This document shows positions 49,918 to 57,799 of a DNA stretch of 64,000 nucleotides, piece by piece. Origin of the DNA: JAZKID01 sp965247525 (GTDB lineage: Bacteria > Pseudomonadota > Alphaproteobacteria > Rhizobiales > UBA4765); assembly GCA_965247525.1 (NCBI GenBank), contig OZ252015.1, positions 1,240,001 to 1,304,000 on the forward strand, in the 5' to 3' direction. How positions within the stretch are numbered: the first letter of the stretch is position 1; every line of letters starts with the position of its first letter. Under the pieces are notes generated by a model. That model was not told the origin of the DNA, did no database searches, and was given only the letters and a program-made list of their open reading frames with translations. A program made the translations under genes and the position numbers.

Positions 49918-51360
49918 ATGAGTAAAACGGATTCCGCGCCCGAGGCTCGCCGAATGGCGCAAAAGCACAACGCGCCCGAGCTTGAGCGTTCCACACCTGC
50001 CAAAAAAACCTATTTCCTCAAAACCTATGGCTGCCAGATGAATGTCTATGATTCAGGGCGCATGGACGATGTGCTGGCAGGCGAAGGATACAGCAAGGCA
50101 GGCAGCGCGGAAGAGGCCGACCTTGTTCTTCTCAACACCTGCCATATCCGCGAAAAAGCCGCTGAAAAAGTCTATTCCGAAATCGGCAAGCTCAATGTCA
50201 TCAAAAAACAGCGCAAGGCCGACGGCCGTAGCATGACGATTGGCGTCGCAGGCTGCGTGGCGCAGGCCGAAGGCCGCGAGATGATGCGGCGCGCCCCTGC
50301 GGTTGATATGGTGTTCGGGCCGCAAAGCACGCACCAGCTGCCGCGCCTGTTGAACGAGGCTTTGCAAGGCAAGCGCGCCATCGATACGGATTTTCCCATC
50401 GAGGACAAATTCGCACATTTGCCAAAAACACCGCGCGGTCTTCAAAGTCCGGTCAGCGCGTTTTTGACCATTCAGGAAGGCTGCGACAAGTTTTGCACGT
50501 TCTGCGTTGTGCCTTATACACGCGGCGGCGAATATTCACGCTCGGTCACCGCCATTGTCGAGGAGGCACAGCGCCTTGTTGATGCGGGCGCTGCCGAACT
50601 CACTTTGCTGGGGCAAAATGTAAATGCCTATCATGGTCAGGGCGGTGATGGCGCTGAGCACAATCTCGGGCAGTTGCTGTTTGCGCTTGCAAAAATTCCT
50701 AAGTTGAAGCGCCTGCGCTACACAACCTCGCACCCCAATGACATGCATGACGCGCTTTATGAGGCGCACCGCGATCTCGATATTTTGATGCCTTATATGC
50801 ATCTTCCCGTGCAGTCAGGCTCTGACAGAATGCTAAAAGTGATGAACCGCCACCACAAGGTTGCGCTGTTTCATGACGTGATTGCAAAACTGCGGCGCGC
50901 GCGACCGGGTCTTGCTCTGTCGTCCGATTTTATTGTCGGCTTTCCGGGCGAAACCGATGAGGACTTTGCCGCCACCATGGATCTTGTGCGCGCAACAGAA
51001 TTTGCCGCTTCGTTTTCGTTTAAATACTCGCCGCGCCCCGGCACGCCGGCGGCGGCAATGGTGCAGGTCGACGAGGCCATCAAACATGAGCGGCTTTTGG
51101 CACTGCAAGCTTTGCTGAACAGCCAGCATAAAGCATTTGCAAGCGCACTCATCGGTACGAAAGTGCCGGTGCTGATTGAAAAACAGTCGCGCGATGAGGG
51201 CCAGCTTTATGGCCGCACCCCTTATCTCCATCCTCTGCAGACCACCGGCACGCCGGACATGGTCGGCAAGATCGTTGATGTCCTGATCACACGCGCAGGG
51301 CCAACAACGCTTTACGGCGAAACGGAAACAAGTGTGCAGCAACTGGCGGAGGCGATCTGA
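49918..51360 (+). CDS. miaB: tRNA-2-methylthio-N6-dimethylallyladenosine synthase MiaB
   Basis: Radical SAM methylthiotransferase that makes ms2i6A37. The 480-residue protein has the UPF0004 domain with cysteines C39 (YGCQMN), C75 (NTCHIRE) and C113 (GCVAQAEG), the radical SAM motif C189-x3-C193-x2-C196, TSHPNDMH and a C-terminal TRAM domain (LYGRTPYLHPLQ). All six cluster cysteines are present. It ends two bases before the phoH start. Confidence 0.97.
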   Translation: MSKTDSAPEARRMAQKHNAPELERSTPAKKTYFLKTYGCQMNVYDSGRMDDVLAGEGYSKAGSAEEADLVLLNTCHIREKAAEKVYSEIGKLNVIKKQRKADGRSMTIGVAGCVAQAEGREMMRRAPAVDMVFGPQSTHQLPRLLNEALQGKRAIDTDFPIEDKFAHLPKTPRGLQSPVSAFLTIQEGCDKFCTFCVVPYTRGGEYSRSVTAIVEEAQRLVDAGAAELTLLGQNVNAYHGQGGDGAEHNLGQLLFALAKIPKLKRLRYTTSHPNDMHDALYEAHRDLDILMPYMHLPVQSGSDRMLKVMNRHHKVALFHDVIAKLRRARPGLALSSDFIVGFPGETDEDFAATMDLVRATEFAASFSFKYSPRPGTPAAAMVQVDEAIKHERLLALQALLNSQHKAFASALIGTKVPVLIEKQSRDEGQLYGRTPYLHPLQTTGTPDMVGKIVDVLITRAGPTTLYGETETSVQQLAEAI

Positions 51361-51361
51361 T

Positions 51362-52372
51362 TTGAAAAACGACAAAGACAGACCGGACAAAGACAAATCA
51401 GCGCGCGCTGATACGCAGCTCACCGTGAGCTATGACAACAACCGTCTCTTGGGCAATTTGTTTGGCCAGTTCGATGAAAATGTCGCCGTCATCGAGCAAA
51501 AGCTTGGTGTGGTTGCGCATATTTCCGGCAACCATGTGCGCCTTCACGGCAAGGCGGAGGCCTGCGACAAAGCCAAACGCGTGCTCGATGAAATGTATGT
51601 GCGCGTGCGCAACGGGCAGGGCATGACGACTTCAGACGTTGAGGGGATTGTCCGTTACATTGTCGATCAGGGCGTTTTGTTTGAAGCGGCGCCGCAAACG
51701 GGCGGTGAATTTGGCCATATTTCCACGCGCCGCAAAACACTGGCCGCGCGCACCAAGGCGCAGGACACCTATATCAAATTGCTCGGCTCCAAAACCATGG
51801 TGTTTGCAACAGGCCCGGCCGGAACCGGCAAGACCTATCTGGCGGTTGCCTATGCGGCGATGCTGCTGGAAAAAAATGCGGTTGACCGCATCATCCTGTC
51901 GCGGCCAGCGGTTGAGGCCGGTGAACGTCTTGGGTTTTTGCCCGGCGACATGAAAGAAAAGGTCGATCCATATCTGCGCCCGCTTTATGATGCGCTCTAT
52001 GATATGATGCCGCCGGACCGCGTGGAGCGCGGCCTGCAGACGCAAGCCATCGAAATCGCGCCGTTGGCATTTATGCGCGGCCGCACATTGACCAATGCCG
52101 CAATCATCCTCGACGAGGCGCAAAATACGACATCGATGCAGATGAAAATGTTTTTGACGCGCCTTGGCGAGAACTCAAAAATGATCATCACAGGCGACCC
52201 CAGCCAGATCGACTTGCCACCCGGCCAGATTTCCGGCCTCAGCCAGGCCACCGGACTGTTACGGGATATTGAAGACATCGGCATCATCGCGTTCAAGGAC
52301 ACTGACATTGTGCGCCATGAGCTGGTTGGAAAAATTGTTCGCGCCTATGACGCGGCCAGCGCGGTGCGCTGA
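51362..52372 (+). CDS. ybeZ: PhoH-like protein (YbeZ)
   Basis: P-loop ATPase of the PhoH family that works with YbeY and RNA. The 336-residue protein has a KH-like N-terminal domain (LGVVAHISGNHVRLHGKAEA), Walker A ATGPAGTGKTYLAVAYAA, ILSRPAVEAGERLGFLPGDMKEKVDPYLRPLYDAL and the Walker B-like AAIILDEAQNTTSMQMKMFLTRLG. I chose the TTG at 51362 because GGAGG lies nine bases upstream; an ATG at 51332 lies within miaB and has no such site. Context miaB-phoH-ybeY is standard. Confidence 0.93.
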   Translation: MKNDKDRPDKDKSARADTQLTVSYDNNRLLGNLFGQFDENVAVIEQKLGVVAHISGNHVRLHGKAEACDKAKRVLDEMYVRVRNGQGMTTSDVEGIVRYIVDQGVLFEAAPQTGGEFGHISTRRKTLAARTKAQDTYIKLLGSKTMVFATGPAGTGKTYLAVAYAAMLLEKNAVDRIILSRPAVEAGERLGFLPGDMKEKVDPYLRPLYDALYDMMPPDRVERGLQTQAIEIAPLAFMRGRTLTNAAIILDEAQNTTSMQMKMFLTRLGENSKMIITGDPSQIDLPPGQISGLSQATGLLRDIEDIGIIAFKDTDIVRHELVGKIVRAYDAASAVR

Positions 52373-52378
52373 CGCAGC

Positions 52379-52870
52379 ATGGCGTTACATCTCGACCTCA
52401 TGACAAGCTCGCCCCTCTGGGGCGACATTGAGCGCTGGCAACATGCGTTTGCGCAGGTGTGCGATACCGCAGGCTGCATACTGGCCGATGGGCAGGACGC
52501 GGAATGCGCGGTCATGCTGGCCGACGACACGACCATTCAAAGCCTCAACAATAAATGGCGCGGCAAAAACAGCCCGACAAATGTGTTGTCATTTCCAACC
52601 GATGCCGTGTCGCGCGCGCAGGGACAGCTGGGCGATATTATTTTGAGCTATGAGACGTTGGAGCGCGAATCTCTTTCACAAAACAAGGAATTAACCCACC
52701 ACGCCCGCCATCTTTTTTTGCATGGCCTGCTGCATTTGTACGGCTATGACCATGAAACTGAGGCCGAGGCGGAGATTATGGAGGCCTTGGAGCATAAAAT
52801 TCTGCTGGCACTTGGCGATCCCGCTCCTTATGAAGGAGAGGTGCAAGGGGGCACGCAAACACGCCAATGA
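52379..52870 (+). CDS. ybeY: Endoribonuclease YbeY
   Basis: Zinc-dependent RNase that matures the 3' end of 16S rRNA and takes part in ribosome quality control. The 163-residue protein has the metal-binding H115-x3-H119-x5-H125 in HGLLHLYGYDH, and GDIILSYETLERE upstream. It follows phoH by 6 bases and overlaps corC by four bases. Confidence 0.95.
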   Translation: MALHLDLMTSSPLWGDIERWQHAFAQVCDTAGCILADGQDAECAVMLADDTTIQSLNNKWRGKNSPTNVLSFPTDAVSRAQGQLGDIILSYETLERESLSQNKELTHHARHLFLHGLLHLYGYDHETEAEAEIMEALEHKILLALGDPAPYEGEVQGGTQTRQ

Positions 52871-53895
52871 GCGACACCAGTGACGCCGTTCCGTCGGACG
52901 ATAAAAACGACGACCATCTCTTTAAAAAAATCGGCATGGCGCTGCGCACTGGCTTTGGTCTGCGTCCGCGTGTGTCAGTCCGCTCTGATCTGCAGGAAGC
53001 CCTGTCAGAAAAAGGCGGCGTCGATTTAAGCTTCAGCGCGCAAGAGCGCGCCATGATCAGCAATATCTTGAAACTGCGCGAACAGCGGGTAGAAGATGTG
53101 ATGGTGCCGCGCGCGGACATTATCGCGGTCGAGCAGCAGTCCAGCATGTCTGAACTGATCGAACTGTTTCGCGAGGCCGGACATTCGCGCCTGCCTGTCT
53201 ACCACGAGTCCCTCGACGATCTTGTCGGCATGGTTCATATCCGCGATTTTCTCAGCTACCTGACCAGCACCGCGCCGGAATCGGTGGCGGCAGGGCAGGC
53301 GCATACACTCGCAAACGTTGATCTGTCTGTGAAGCTTGTTGATGCGCCGATCATTCGCCCGGTTCTGTTTGCGCCGCCGTCAATGCCGGCGCTGGATCTG
53401 CTGGTTAAAATGCAAACAACGCGCATTCACATGGCGCTTGTCATTGATGAATATGGCGGCACCGACGGTCTGGTCTCGATTGAGGACATTATTGAAGAGG
53501 TTGTCGGCGATATCGAAGACGAGCACGACGAGAACGAGCAAAGCATTGCGACCATGGACAATGGGACATGGATCGCCAATGCCCGCGCCTCGCTTGAAGA
53601 GGTGCAGGACGTTGTCGGCACAAGTTTTGATCCCGCCACATTCGGCGAGGAACTTTCAGAACGGGCAGAAGACATTGATACGCTGGGTGGACTGATGATC
53701 GCGCTTGTTGGCCGCGTTCCCGCCCGCGGCGAGCTGATCAAAGGCCCGAACGGCTTTCAGTTTGAAGTGCTTGATGCCGACCCGCGCCGGGTCAAGCGTT
53801 TGCGGATCAAGCAGACACAAGCGCAAGCGCGCCCACGTGCTGAGATACGCAGCGCAGAGTCGCGCCCACCCGCTGCCGTTCCGCCGGGCATGTAG
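52867..53895 (+). CDS. corC: CorC/HlyC-family CBS-domain protein
   Basis: A 342-residue protein with no membrane segment, an N-terminal linker, two CBS domains (VEDVMVPRADIIAVEQQSSMSELIELFREAGHSRLPVY, about residues 76-112, and IIRPVLFAPPSMPALDLLVKMQ, with HMALVIDEYGGTDGLVSIEDIIEEVVGDIEDEHDE) and a C-terminal CorC/HlyC transporter-associated domain (GLMIALVGRVPARGELI). Members are linked to magnesium/cobalt homeostasis, but the exact role is not settled. It lies between ybeY and lnt as in many Proteobacteria. Confidence 0.9.
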   Translation: MSDTSDAVPSDDKNDDHLFKKIGMALRTGFGLRPRVSVRSDLQEALSEKGGVDLSFSAQERAMISNILKLREQRVEDVMVPRADIIAVEQQSSMSELIELFREAGHSRLPVYHESLDDLVGMVHIRDFLSYLTSTAPESVAAGQAHTLANVDLSVKLVDAPIIRPVLFAPPSMPALDLLVKMQTTRIHMALVIDEYGGTDGLVSIEDIIEEVVGDIEDEHDENEQSIATMDNGTWIANARASLEEVQDVVGTSFDPATFGEELSERAEDIDTLGGLMIALVGRVPARGELIKGPNGFQFEVLDADPRRVKRLRIKQTQAQARPRAEIRSAESRPPAAVPPGM

Positions 53896-53900
53896 TTATC

Positions 53901-55550
53901 TTGTTTCAACTGTTAAAACAGGGCGCTGAAAATATCTTGCTTTTATGGGGCTGGAAGCGCGTTGCGCTGGCGGCGCTTGCGGGCGCGTTCAGCACGCTGG
54001 CCTTGCCGCCGATTGGCCTGTTTCCCATTCTGTTTGTCACCTTTCCGATTTTCTTTTTGCTGATTGACGGCTCTGCGATTGCCGCCAAGCGCGGCGGCGT
54101 GCGGGCGATGGTGCCGGCCTTTTTCGTCGGCTGGTGGTTTGGCTTCGGTTACTTTTTATGCAGCCTCTACTGGATTGGCGCCGCTTTTCTGGTGGAGCAG
54201 GACAAGTTCATTGTTCTGATGCCGCTGGCGGTTTTGAGCCTGCCCGCAGGCCTTGCCGTCTTTACCGGAACGGGCGCGGCTTTGGCGCGCTTGCTGTGGT
54301 CATCAAGCCCGTGGCGTATTGTCAGCTTTGCCTTTGGTCTGGCCTTTTGCGAAATGCTGCGCGGCGTTTTGTTGACCGGTTTTCCGTGGAATAATTTTGC
54401 ACTGGCCTTCACCGCCAATGCGCCGCAAATGCAAATCGTCAGCCTTACAGGGGTTTACCCCTTATGCCTGCTGGTGGTCTTTTGCGCCGCATCGCCAGCG
54501 CTGATTTTTGACCCTGCCGATCGCGGTGGCCAACGCAAAGCGCCGCTGGTGCTGGCAGTATTACTGCTGGCGCTGCAATTTGGGTTCGGGTATTCGCGCC
54601 TGTCGCATGCCACATCAGGCACTGTGCCAAATGTGCGTTTAAGGGTCGTGCAGCCCAATATTACGCAGCCCGAGCGCAGCAAGACACAGAACCGCGAAGA
54701 GATTGTCGAACGCCTTTTAAGTCTGAGCGCGGGCGATGAGCAGCAACGGGCGCAAAGCGATGAAGTTGTGAATGGCGCCGCGCCGCCGCCAGTTTTGCCG
54801 ACGCATATCATCTGGCCTGAATCGTCGCTGCCGTTTCTTGTGACATCCGTGCCACAAGTGCTGACGCGGATTGAAACCATGCTGCAGCCCGGACAAAGCC
54901 TGATTGCCGGCCTGTCGCGCGCGGAAGATGGCGGCGCTGGCGCAAAATCGAAAAATATTTTCAACAGCATTTATATTTTTGCCGATGATGGCCGCGTGCT
55001 CGACCGCTATGACAAATTGCATCTCGTGCCTTTTGGCGAATATCTTCCCTTCAATGATTTTGCGCAGTCCTTCGGCCTGCAACCGATTGCCTCGTTGAAA
55101 GGCTATTCGGCAGGGCTGCAGCGCAATTTAATGACAGCGCCCGGCGCGCCGCCATTCCTGCCGCTGATTTGCTACGAGGTTATTTTTTCCAATGATCTGT
55201 TTCAGAGCGGCGACAGGCCGGGGTGGATTGTGAACGTGTCGGATGACAGCTGGTTCGGCCACACGCTCGGGCCTTATCAGCATCTGCATCAGGCACGTCT
55301 TCGCGCGGTCGAAGAAGGCCTGCCTGTGGTGCGCGCCACAACGACAGGGGTTTCGGCGGTCATCGACGGGTATGGCCGCATTCAGCACAGCCTTGCTTTG
55401 GGCGAGGCGGCGGTGATTGACAGCGGGCTGCCAAAAGCCCTGCCACGCACACGGTTTTCTCAGTCGGGAACGAATATCACGCTTTATTTCTTTGCCATTT
55501 TTGGCGTGCTGGCCGTTCTTATTCGCAGAAGCGCCAAGCAGGCCGTCTGA
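53901..55550 (+). CDS. lnt: Apolipoprotein N-acyltransferase Lnt
   Basis: Adds the third acyl chain to lipoproteins in the inner membrane. The 549-residue protein has several N-terminal membrane helices and a nitrilase-fold periplasmic domain with the catalytic triad: E307 in WPESSLP, K372 in RYDKLHLVPFGEYLP and C424 in PLICYEVIFSN. The TTG start at 53901 is preceded by no obvious ribosome-binding site, and no in-frame ATG gives the family N-terminus, so the start is moderately certain. It begins 5 bases after corC. Confidence 0.94.
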   Translation: MFQLLKQGAENILLLWGWKRVALAALAGAFSTLALPPIGLFPILFVTFPIFFLLIDGSAIAAKRGGVRAMVPAFFVGWWFGFGYFLCSLYWIGAAFLVEQDKFIVLMPLAVLSLPAGLAVFTGTGAALARLLWSSSPWRIVSFAFGLAFCEMLRGVLLTGFPWNNFALAFTANAPQMQIVSLTGVYPLCLLVVFCAASPALIFDPADRGGQRKAPLVLAVLLLALQFGFGYSRLSHATSGTVPNVRLRVVQPNITQPERSKTQNREEIVERLLSLSAGDEQQRAQSDEVVNGAAPPPVLPTHIIWPESSLPFLVTSVPQVLTRIETMLQPGQSLIAGLSRAEDGGAGAKSKNIFNSIYIFADDGRVLDRYDKLHLVPFGEYLPFNDFAQSFGLQPIASLKGYSAGLQRNLMTAPGAPPFLPLICYEVIFSNDLFQSGDRPGWIVNVSDDSWFGHTLGPYQHLHQARLRAVEEGLPVVRATTTGVSAVIDGYGRIQHSLALGEAAVIDSGLPKALPRTRFSQSGTNITLYFFAIFGVLAVLIRRSAKQAV

Positions 55551-55635
55551 ACGGCGATCAAACGCCGCCCAAGTTGCATGCAAATTAAGTCAAATGCGTT
55601 TTGCATATTGCCGGTTGCATCATTATGATGGGGGT

Positions 55636-56067
55636 ATGACCGAGACTGTTGTCACAAAGCCCGCTGCCAAAGCCCCTAACCCGATCGATATTCAGGTCGG
55701 TGCACGGCTTCGGATGCGGCGTATGCTGATCAGCATGAGCCAGGAAAAACTTGGCGATAGCGTTGGCCTGACATTCCAGCAGATCCAGAAATACGAAAAA
55801 GGCACCAACCGGATTGGCGCGAGCCGCCTGCAACAGATTTCCAGCGTGCTTGGCGTGCCGGTCGCTTATTTTTTCGAAGATTCAGAAAACGAGGTTTTGC
55901 CGCGGTTGGGGTTCGGTGAAAACCCTCAGGCGCCTTTTGCCCATGATGCTCTGGCGTCGAGCGAAGGTCTTGCGCTCAACAAATATTTTATGCGCATCAA
56001 GGATCTAAAAGTGCGGCGTAAAATTGTCGATCTGGTCAAATCATTGGCAGACGAGCAAAGCGACTAA
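55636..56067 (+). CDS. Xre-family helix-turn-helix regulator
   Basis: A 143-residue DNA-binding protein with a Cro/CI-type helix-turn-helix (VGARLRMRRMLISMSQEKLGDSVGLTFQQIQKYEKGTNRIGASRLQQISSVLGVPVAYFFE, described by its ends, about residues 22-80), then a short region rich in hydrophobic residues ending KIVDLVKSLADEQSD. In many alphaproteobacteria a regulator of this kind sits between lnt and metK. The ATG at 55636 follows GGGGG closely; a longer frame reaches into lnt. Targets unknown. A 154-base A+T-rich gap follows before metK. Confidence 0.88.
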   Translation: MTETVVTKPAAKAPNPIDIQVGARLRMRRMLISMSQEKLGDSVGLTFQQIQKYEKGTNRIGASRLQQISSVLGVPVAYFFEDSENEVLPRLGFGENPQAPFAHDALASSEGLALNKYFMRIKDLKVRRKIVDLVKSLADEQSD

Positions 56068-56076
56068 AACCGTTTT

Positions 56077-56105
56077 TTATAAGCAAATCTTTATAAGCTT
56101 ATAAG
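56077..56105. promoter_or_regulatory. Triple TTATAAG motif with 14-bp palindrome before metK
   Basis: TTATAAG occurs at 56077, 56091 and 56099; the last two form the perfect palindrome TTATAAGCTTATAA at 56091-56104. The surrounding gap (56068-56221) is strongly A+T-rich. It could be an operator for the Xre regulator or a promoter region; no SAM riboswitch pattern was recognised. Confidence 0.35.
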
Positions 56106-56221
56106 TTTTTCTTTATATTGTTGATTTCTATAGGTTTTTTTACTTCGGTTTTCTTTTCTGCACTTGAAATCAAAGTAATTCCTCTGTTAGGGCTCGCTCT
56201 TCATTATTGGAGATCGCCACC

Positions 56222-57430
56222 GTGAGCCGCAAAAATTTTCTTTTTACCAGTGAGTCCGTGTCCGAAGGCCATCCTGATAAGGTCTGCGACAGGATCTCGG
56301 ACGAGGTGGTCGATCTTTTTTTCCGGCGCGCGGCAGAGGAAGGCATGGATCTTTCAACTGTGCGCGTCGCCTGTGAAACGCTGTGCACGACAAACCGCGT
56401 TGTCATTGCCGGAGAAACGCGCGGGCCGTCGAGCATTACCAATGCCGAGATTGAACAGCTGGCACGCGAAGCTATTAAAGACATCGGCTATGAGCAAGCT
56501 GGCTTCCATTGGAAAAACTGCCAGATCGACGTGCTGATCCATCCGCAGTCAGCCGACATTGCGCAGGGCGTTGATGTCTCGGGCAACAAGGATGAAGGCG
56601 CTGGCGATCAGGGCATCATGTTTGGGTTTGCCTGCACCGAGACGCCGGAATTAATGCCGGCGCCGATTTATTATTCGCATAAGATTTTGTTTGAGCTGGC
56701 ACGCGCGCGCAAAGCCAAAGAAGGCAAAGCCGCATTGCTTGGCCCGGACGCCAAATCGCAGCTCACCGTGCGCTACGAAAACGGCAAACCAAAAGAGGTG
56801 ACGCAGATCGTTTTGTCGACGCAGCATCTCGATGAAAACCTGTCATCTGAGGATGTAAAAAATATCGTCGAGCCTTACATTCGCAAAATTCTGCCAAAAA
56901 ACTGGATTACGGATGCGACCGAATGGCACGTCAATCCGACAGGCAAATTCGTTATCGGCGGGCCTGATGGCGACGCCGGCCTGACGGGGCGCAAAATTAT
57001 TGTCGATACCTATGGCGGCGCAGCACCACATGGCGGCGGCGCGTTTTCAGGAAAAGACCCGAGCAAAGTGGACCGCTCGGCCGCTTATGCCGCCCGCTAT
57101 CTTGCTAAAAATGTCGTCGCCGCTGGCCTTGCCGACAAATGCACAATCCAGCTCTCTTATGCGATCGGCGTGACGGAACCGCTTTCGCTCTATGTCGATC
57201 TTCACGGCACAGGCAAAGTTGACGAAGAACGCCTCGAAAAAATTCTGTTCGAGGTGATGGACCTTCGCCCGCGCGGCATTCGCGAACATCTGAAACTGTC
57301 CGCGCCAATTTATGCCCGCACAACCGCCTATGGCCATTTTGGCCGCGAAACCACAGGCGATGGGGGCTTTCCATGGGAAAAGACCGATCTGATCGAAGCC
57401 ATCAGCGGTGCTTTGGCGAAAGCCGCTTAA
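56222..57430 (+). CDS. metK: S-adenosylmethionine synthase MetK
   Basis: Makes SAM from methionine and ATP. The 402-residue protein starts FLFTSESVSEGHPDKVCDRISDEVVD, with GDQGIMFGFACTETPELMPAPI near residue 121, GPDGDAGLTGRKIIVDTYGG and GGGAFSGKDPSKVDRSAAYAARY. I chose the GTG at 56222 because GGAG lies nine bases upstream; a TTG five codons earlier has no such site. The product feeds the many methyltransferases in this window (RsmG, RsmI, TrmB, PmtA, radical SAM enzymes). Confidence 0.97.
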   Translation: MSRKNFLFTSESVSEGHPDKVCDRISDEVVDLFFRRAAEEGMDLSTVRVACETLCTTNRVVIAGETRGPSSITNAEIEQLAREAIKDIGYEQAGFHWKNCQIDVLIHPQSADIAQGVDVSGNKDEGAGDQGIMFGFACTETPELMPAPIYYSHKILFELARARKAKEGKAALLGPDAKSQLTVRYENGKPKEVTQIVLSTQHLDENLSSEDVKNIVEPYIRKILPKNWITDATEWHVNPTGKFVIGGPDGDAGLTGRKIIVDTYGGAAPHGGGAFSGKDPSKVDRSAAYAARYLAKNVVAAGLADKCTIQLSYAIGVTEPLSLYVDLHGTGKVDEERLEKILFEVMDLRPRGIREHLKLSAPIYARTTAYGHFGRETTGDGGFPWEKTDLIEAISGALAKAA

Positions 57431-57450
57431 GCGGCCGCCTCCGGTTTTTT

Positions 57451-57476
57451 TGTCATACCGGCGAAAGCCGGTATCC
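57451..57476. repeat. REP-like inverted repeat, islet 2 (metK side)
   Basis: A 26-base unit beginning TGTC, then perfect 8-bp arms ATACCGGC / GCCGGTAT with loop GAAA, then CC. The reverse complement of 57774-57799 matches it at 24 of 26 positions, the differences being in the loop. It starts 20 bases past the metK stop. Confidence 0.9.
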
Positions 57477-57487
57477 GTAGTTTCACA

Positions 57488-57772
57488 ATGAAAACATACT
57501 ACGTTTACATTTTAGCAAGCAAGAAAAACGGGACGCTTTATATTGGTGTGACCTCACATTTGCCGCAACGTGTTTATCAGCATAAGCAAAAGTTGATCGA
57601 TGGGTTCACAAAACGCTATAATATTACAATCCTGGTTTATTACGAAATTTTTGATGATATAAGGTCAGCAATTGCACGAGAGAAAGCTATGAAAGAATGG
57701 AAACGTGGTTGGAAAGTCGCTCTTATCGAAAAGACTAATTCTGAATGGCGTGATTTAAGCCTTGAATTTTGA
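57488..57772 (+). CDS. GIY-YIG nuclease-domain protein (UPF0213-like) of repeat-bounded islet 2
   Basis: A 94-residue single-domain protein. It has the GIY-YIG layout: YYVYIL at residues 4-9, TLYIGVTSHLPQRVYQHKQK at 16-35 with the conserved arginine and histidine, then the acidic/hydrophobic half ending AREKAMKEWKRGWKVALIE, in which the conserved glutamate is present. It fills the space between two inverted hairpin repeats: it starts 12 bases after one and ends 2 bases before the other. It is A+T-richer than metK and trmB. I infer that it is the nuclease of a small element, possibly acting on the hairpin repeats, but free-standing GIY-YIG proteins have no settled function. Confidence 0.9.
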   Translation: MKTYYVYILASKKNGTLYIGVTSHLPQRVYQHKQKLIDGFTKRYNITILVYYEIFDDIRSAIAREKAMKEWKRGWKVALIEKTNSEWRDLSLEF

Positions 57773-57773
57773 T

Positions 57774-57799
57774 GGATACCGGCCTGCGCCGGTATGACA
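57774..57799. repeat. REP-like inverted repeat, islet 2 (trmB side)
   Basis: GG followed by arms ATACCGGC / GCCGGTAT with loop CTGC, then GACA. It is the inverted partner of 57451-57476. The first ATG of trmB (57794) lies inside this unit. Confidence 0.9.

Noticed and set aside
56068..56221. Possible SAM riboswitch before metK
   Set aside because: None of the SAM-I, SAM-II or SAM/SAH consensus elements could be recognised; the leader is only A+T-rich with short palindromes.
57488..57772. GIY-YIG protein as a fragment of UvrC
   Set aside because: It is a complete single-domain frame of normal UPF0213-like length with its own start and stop; nothing suggests truncation of a longer gene.
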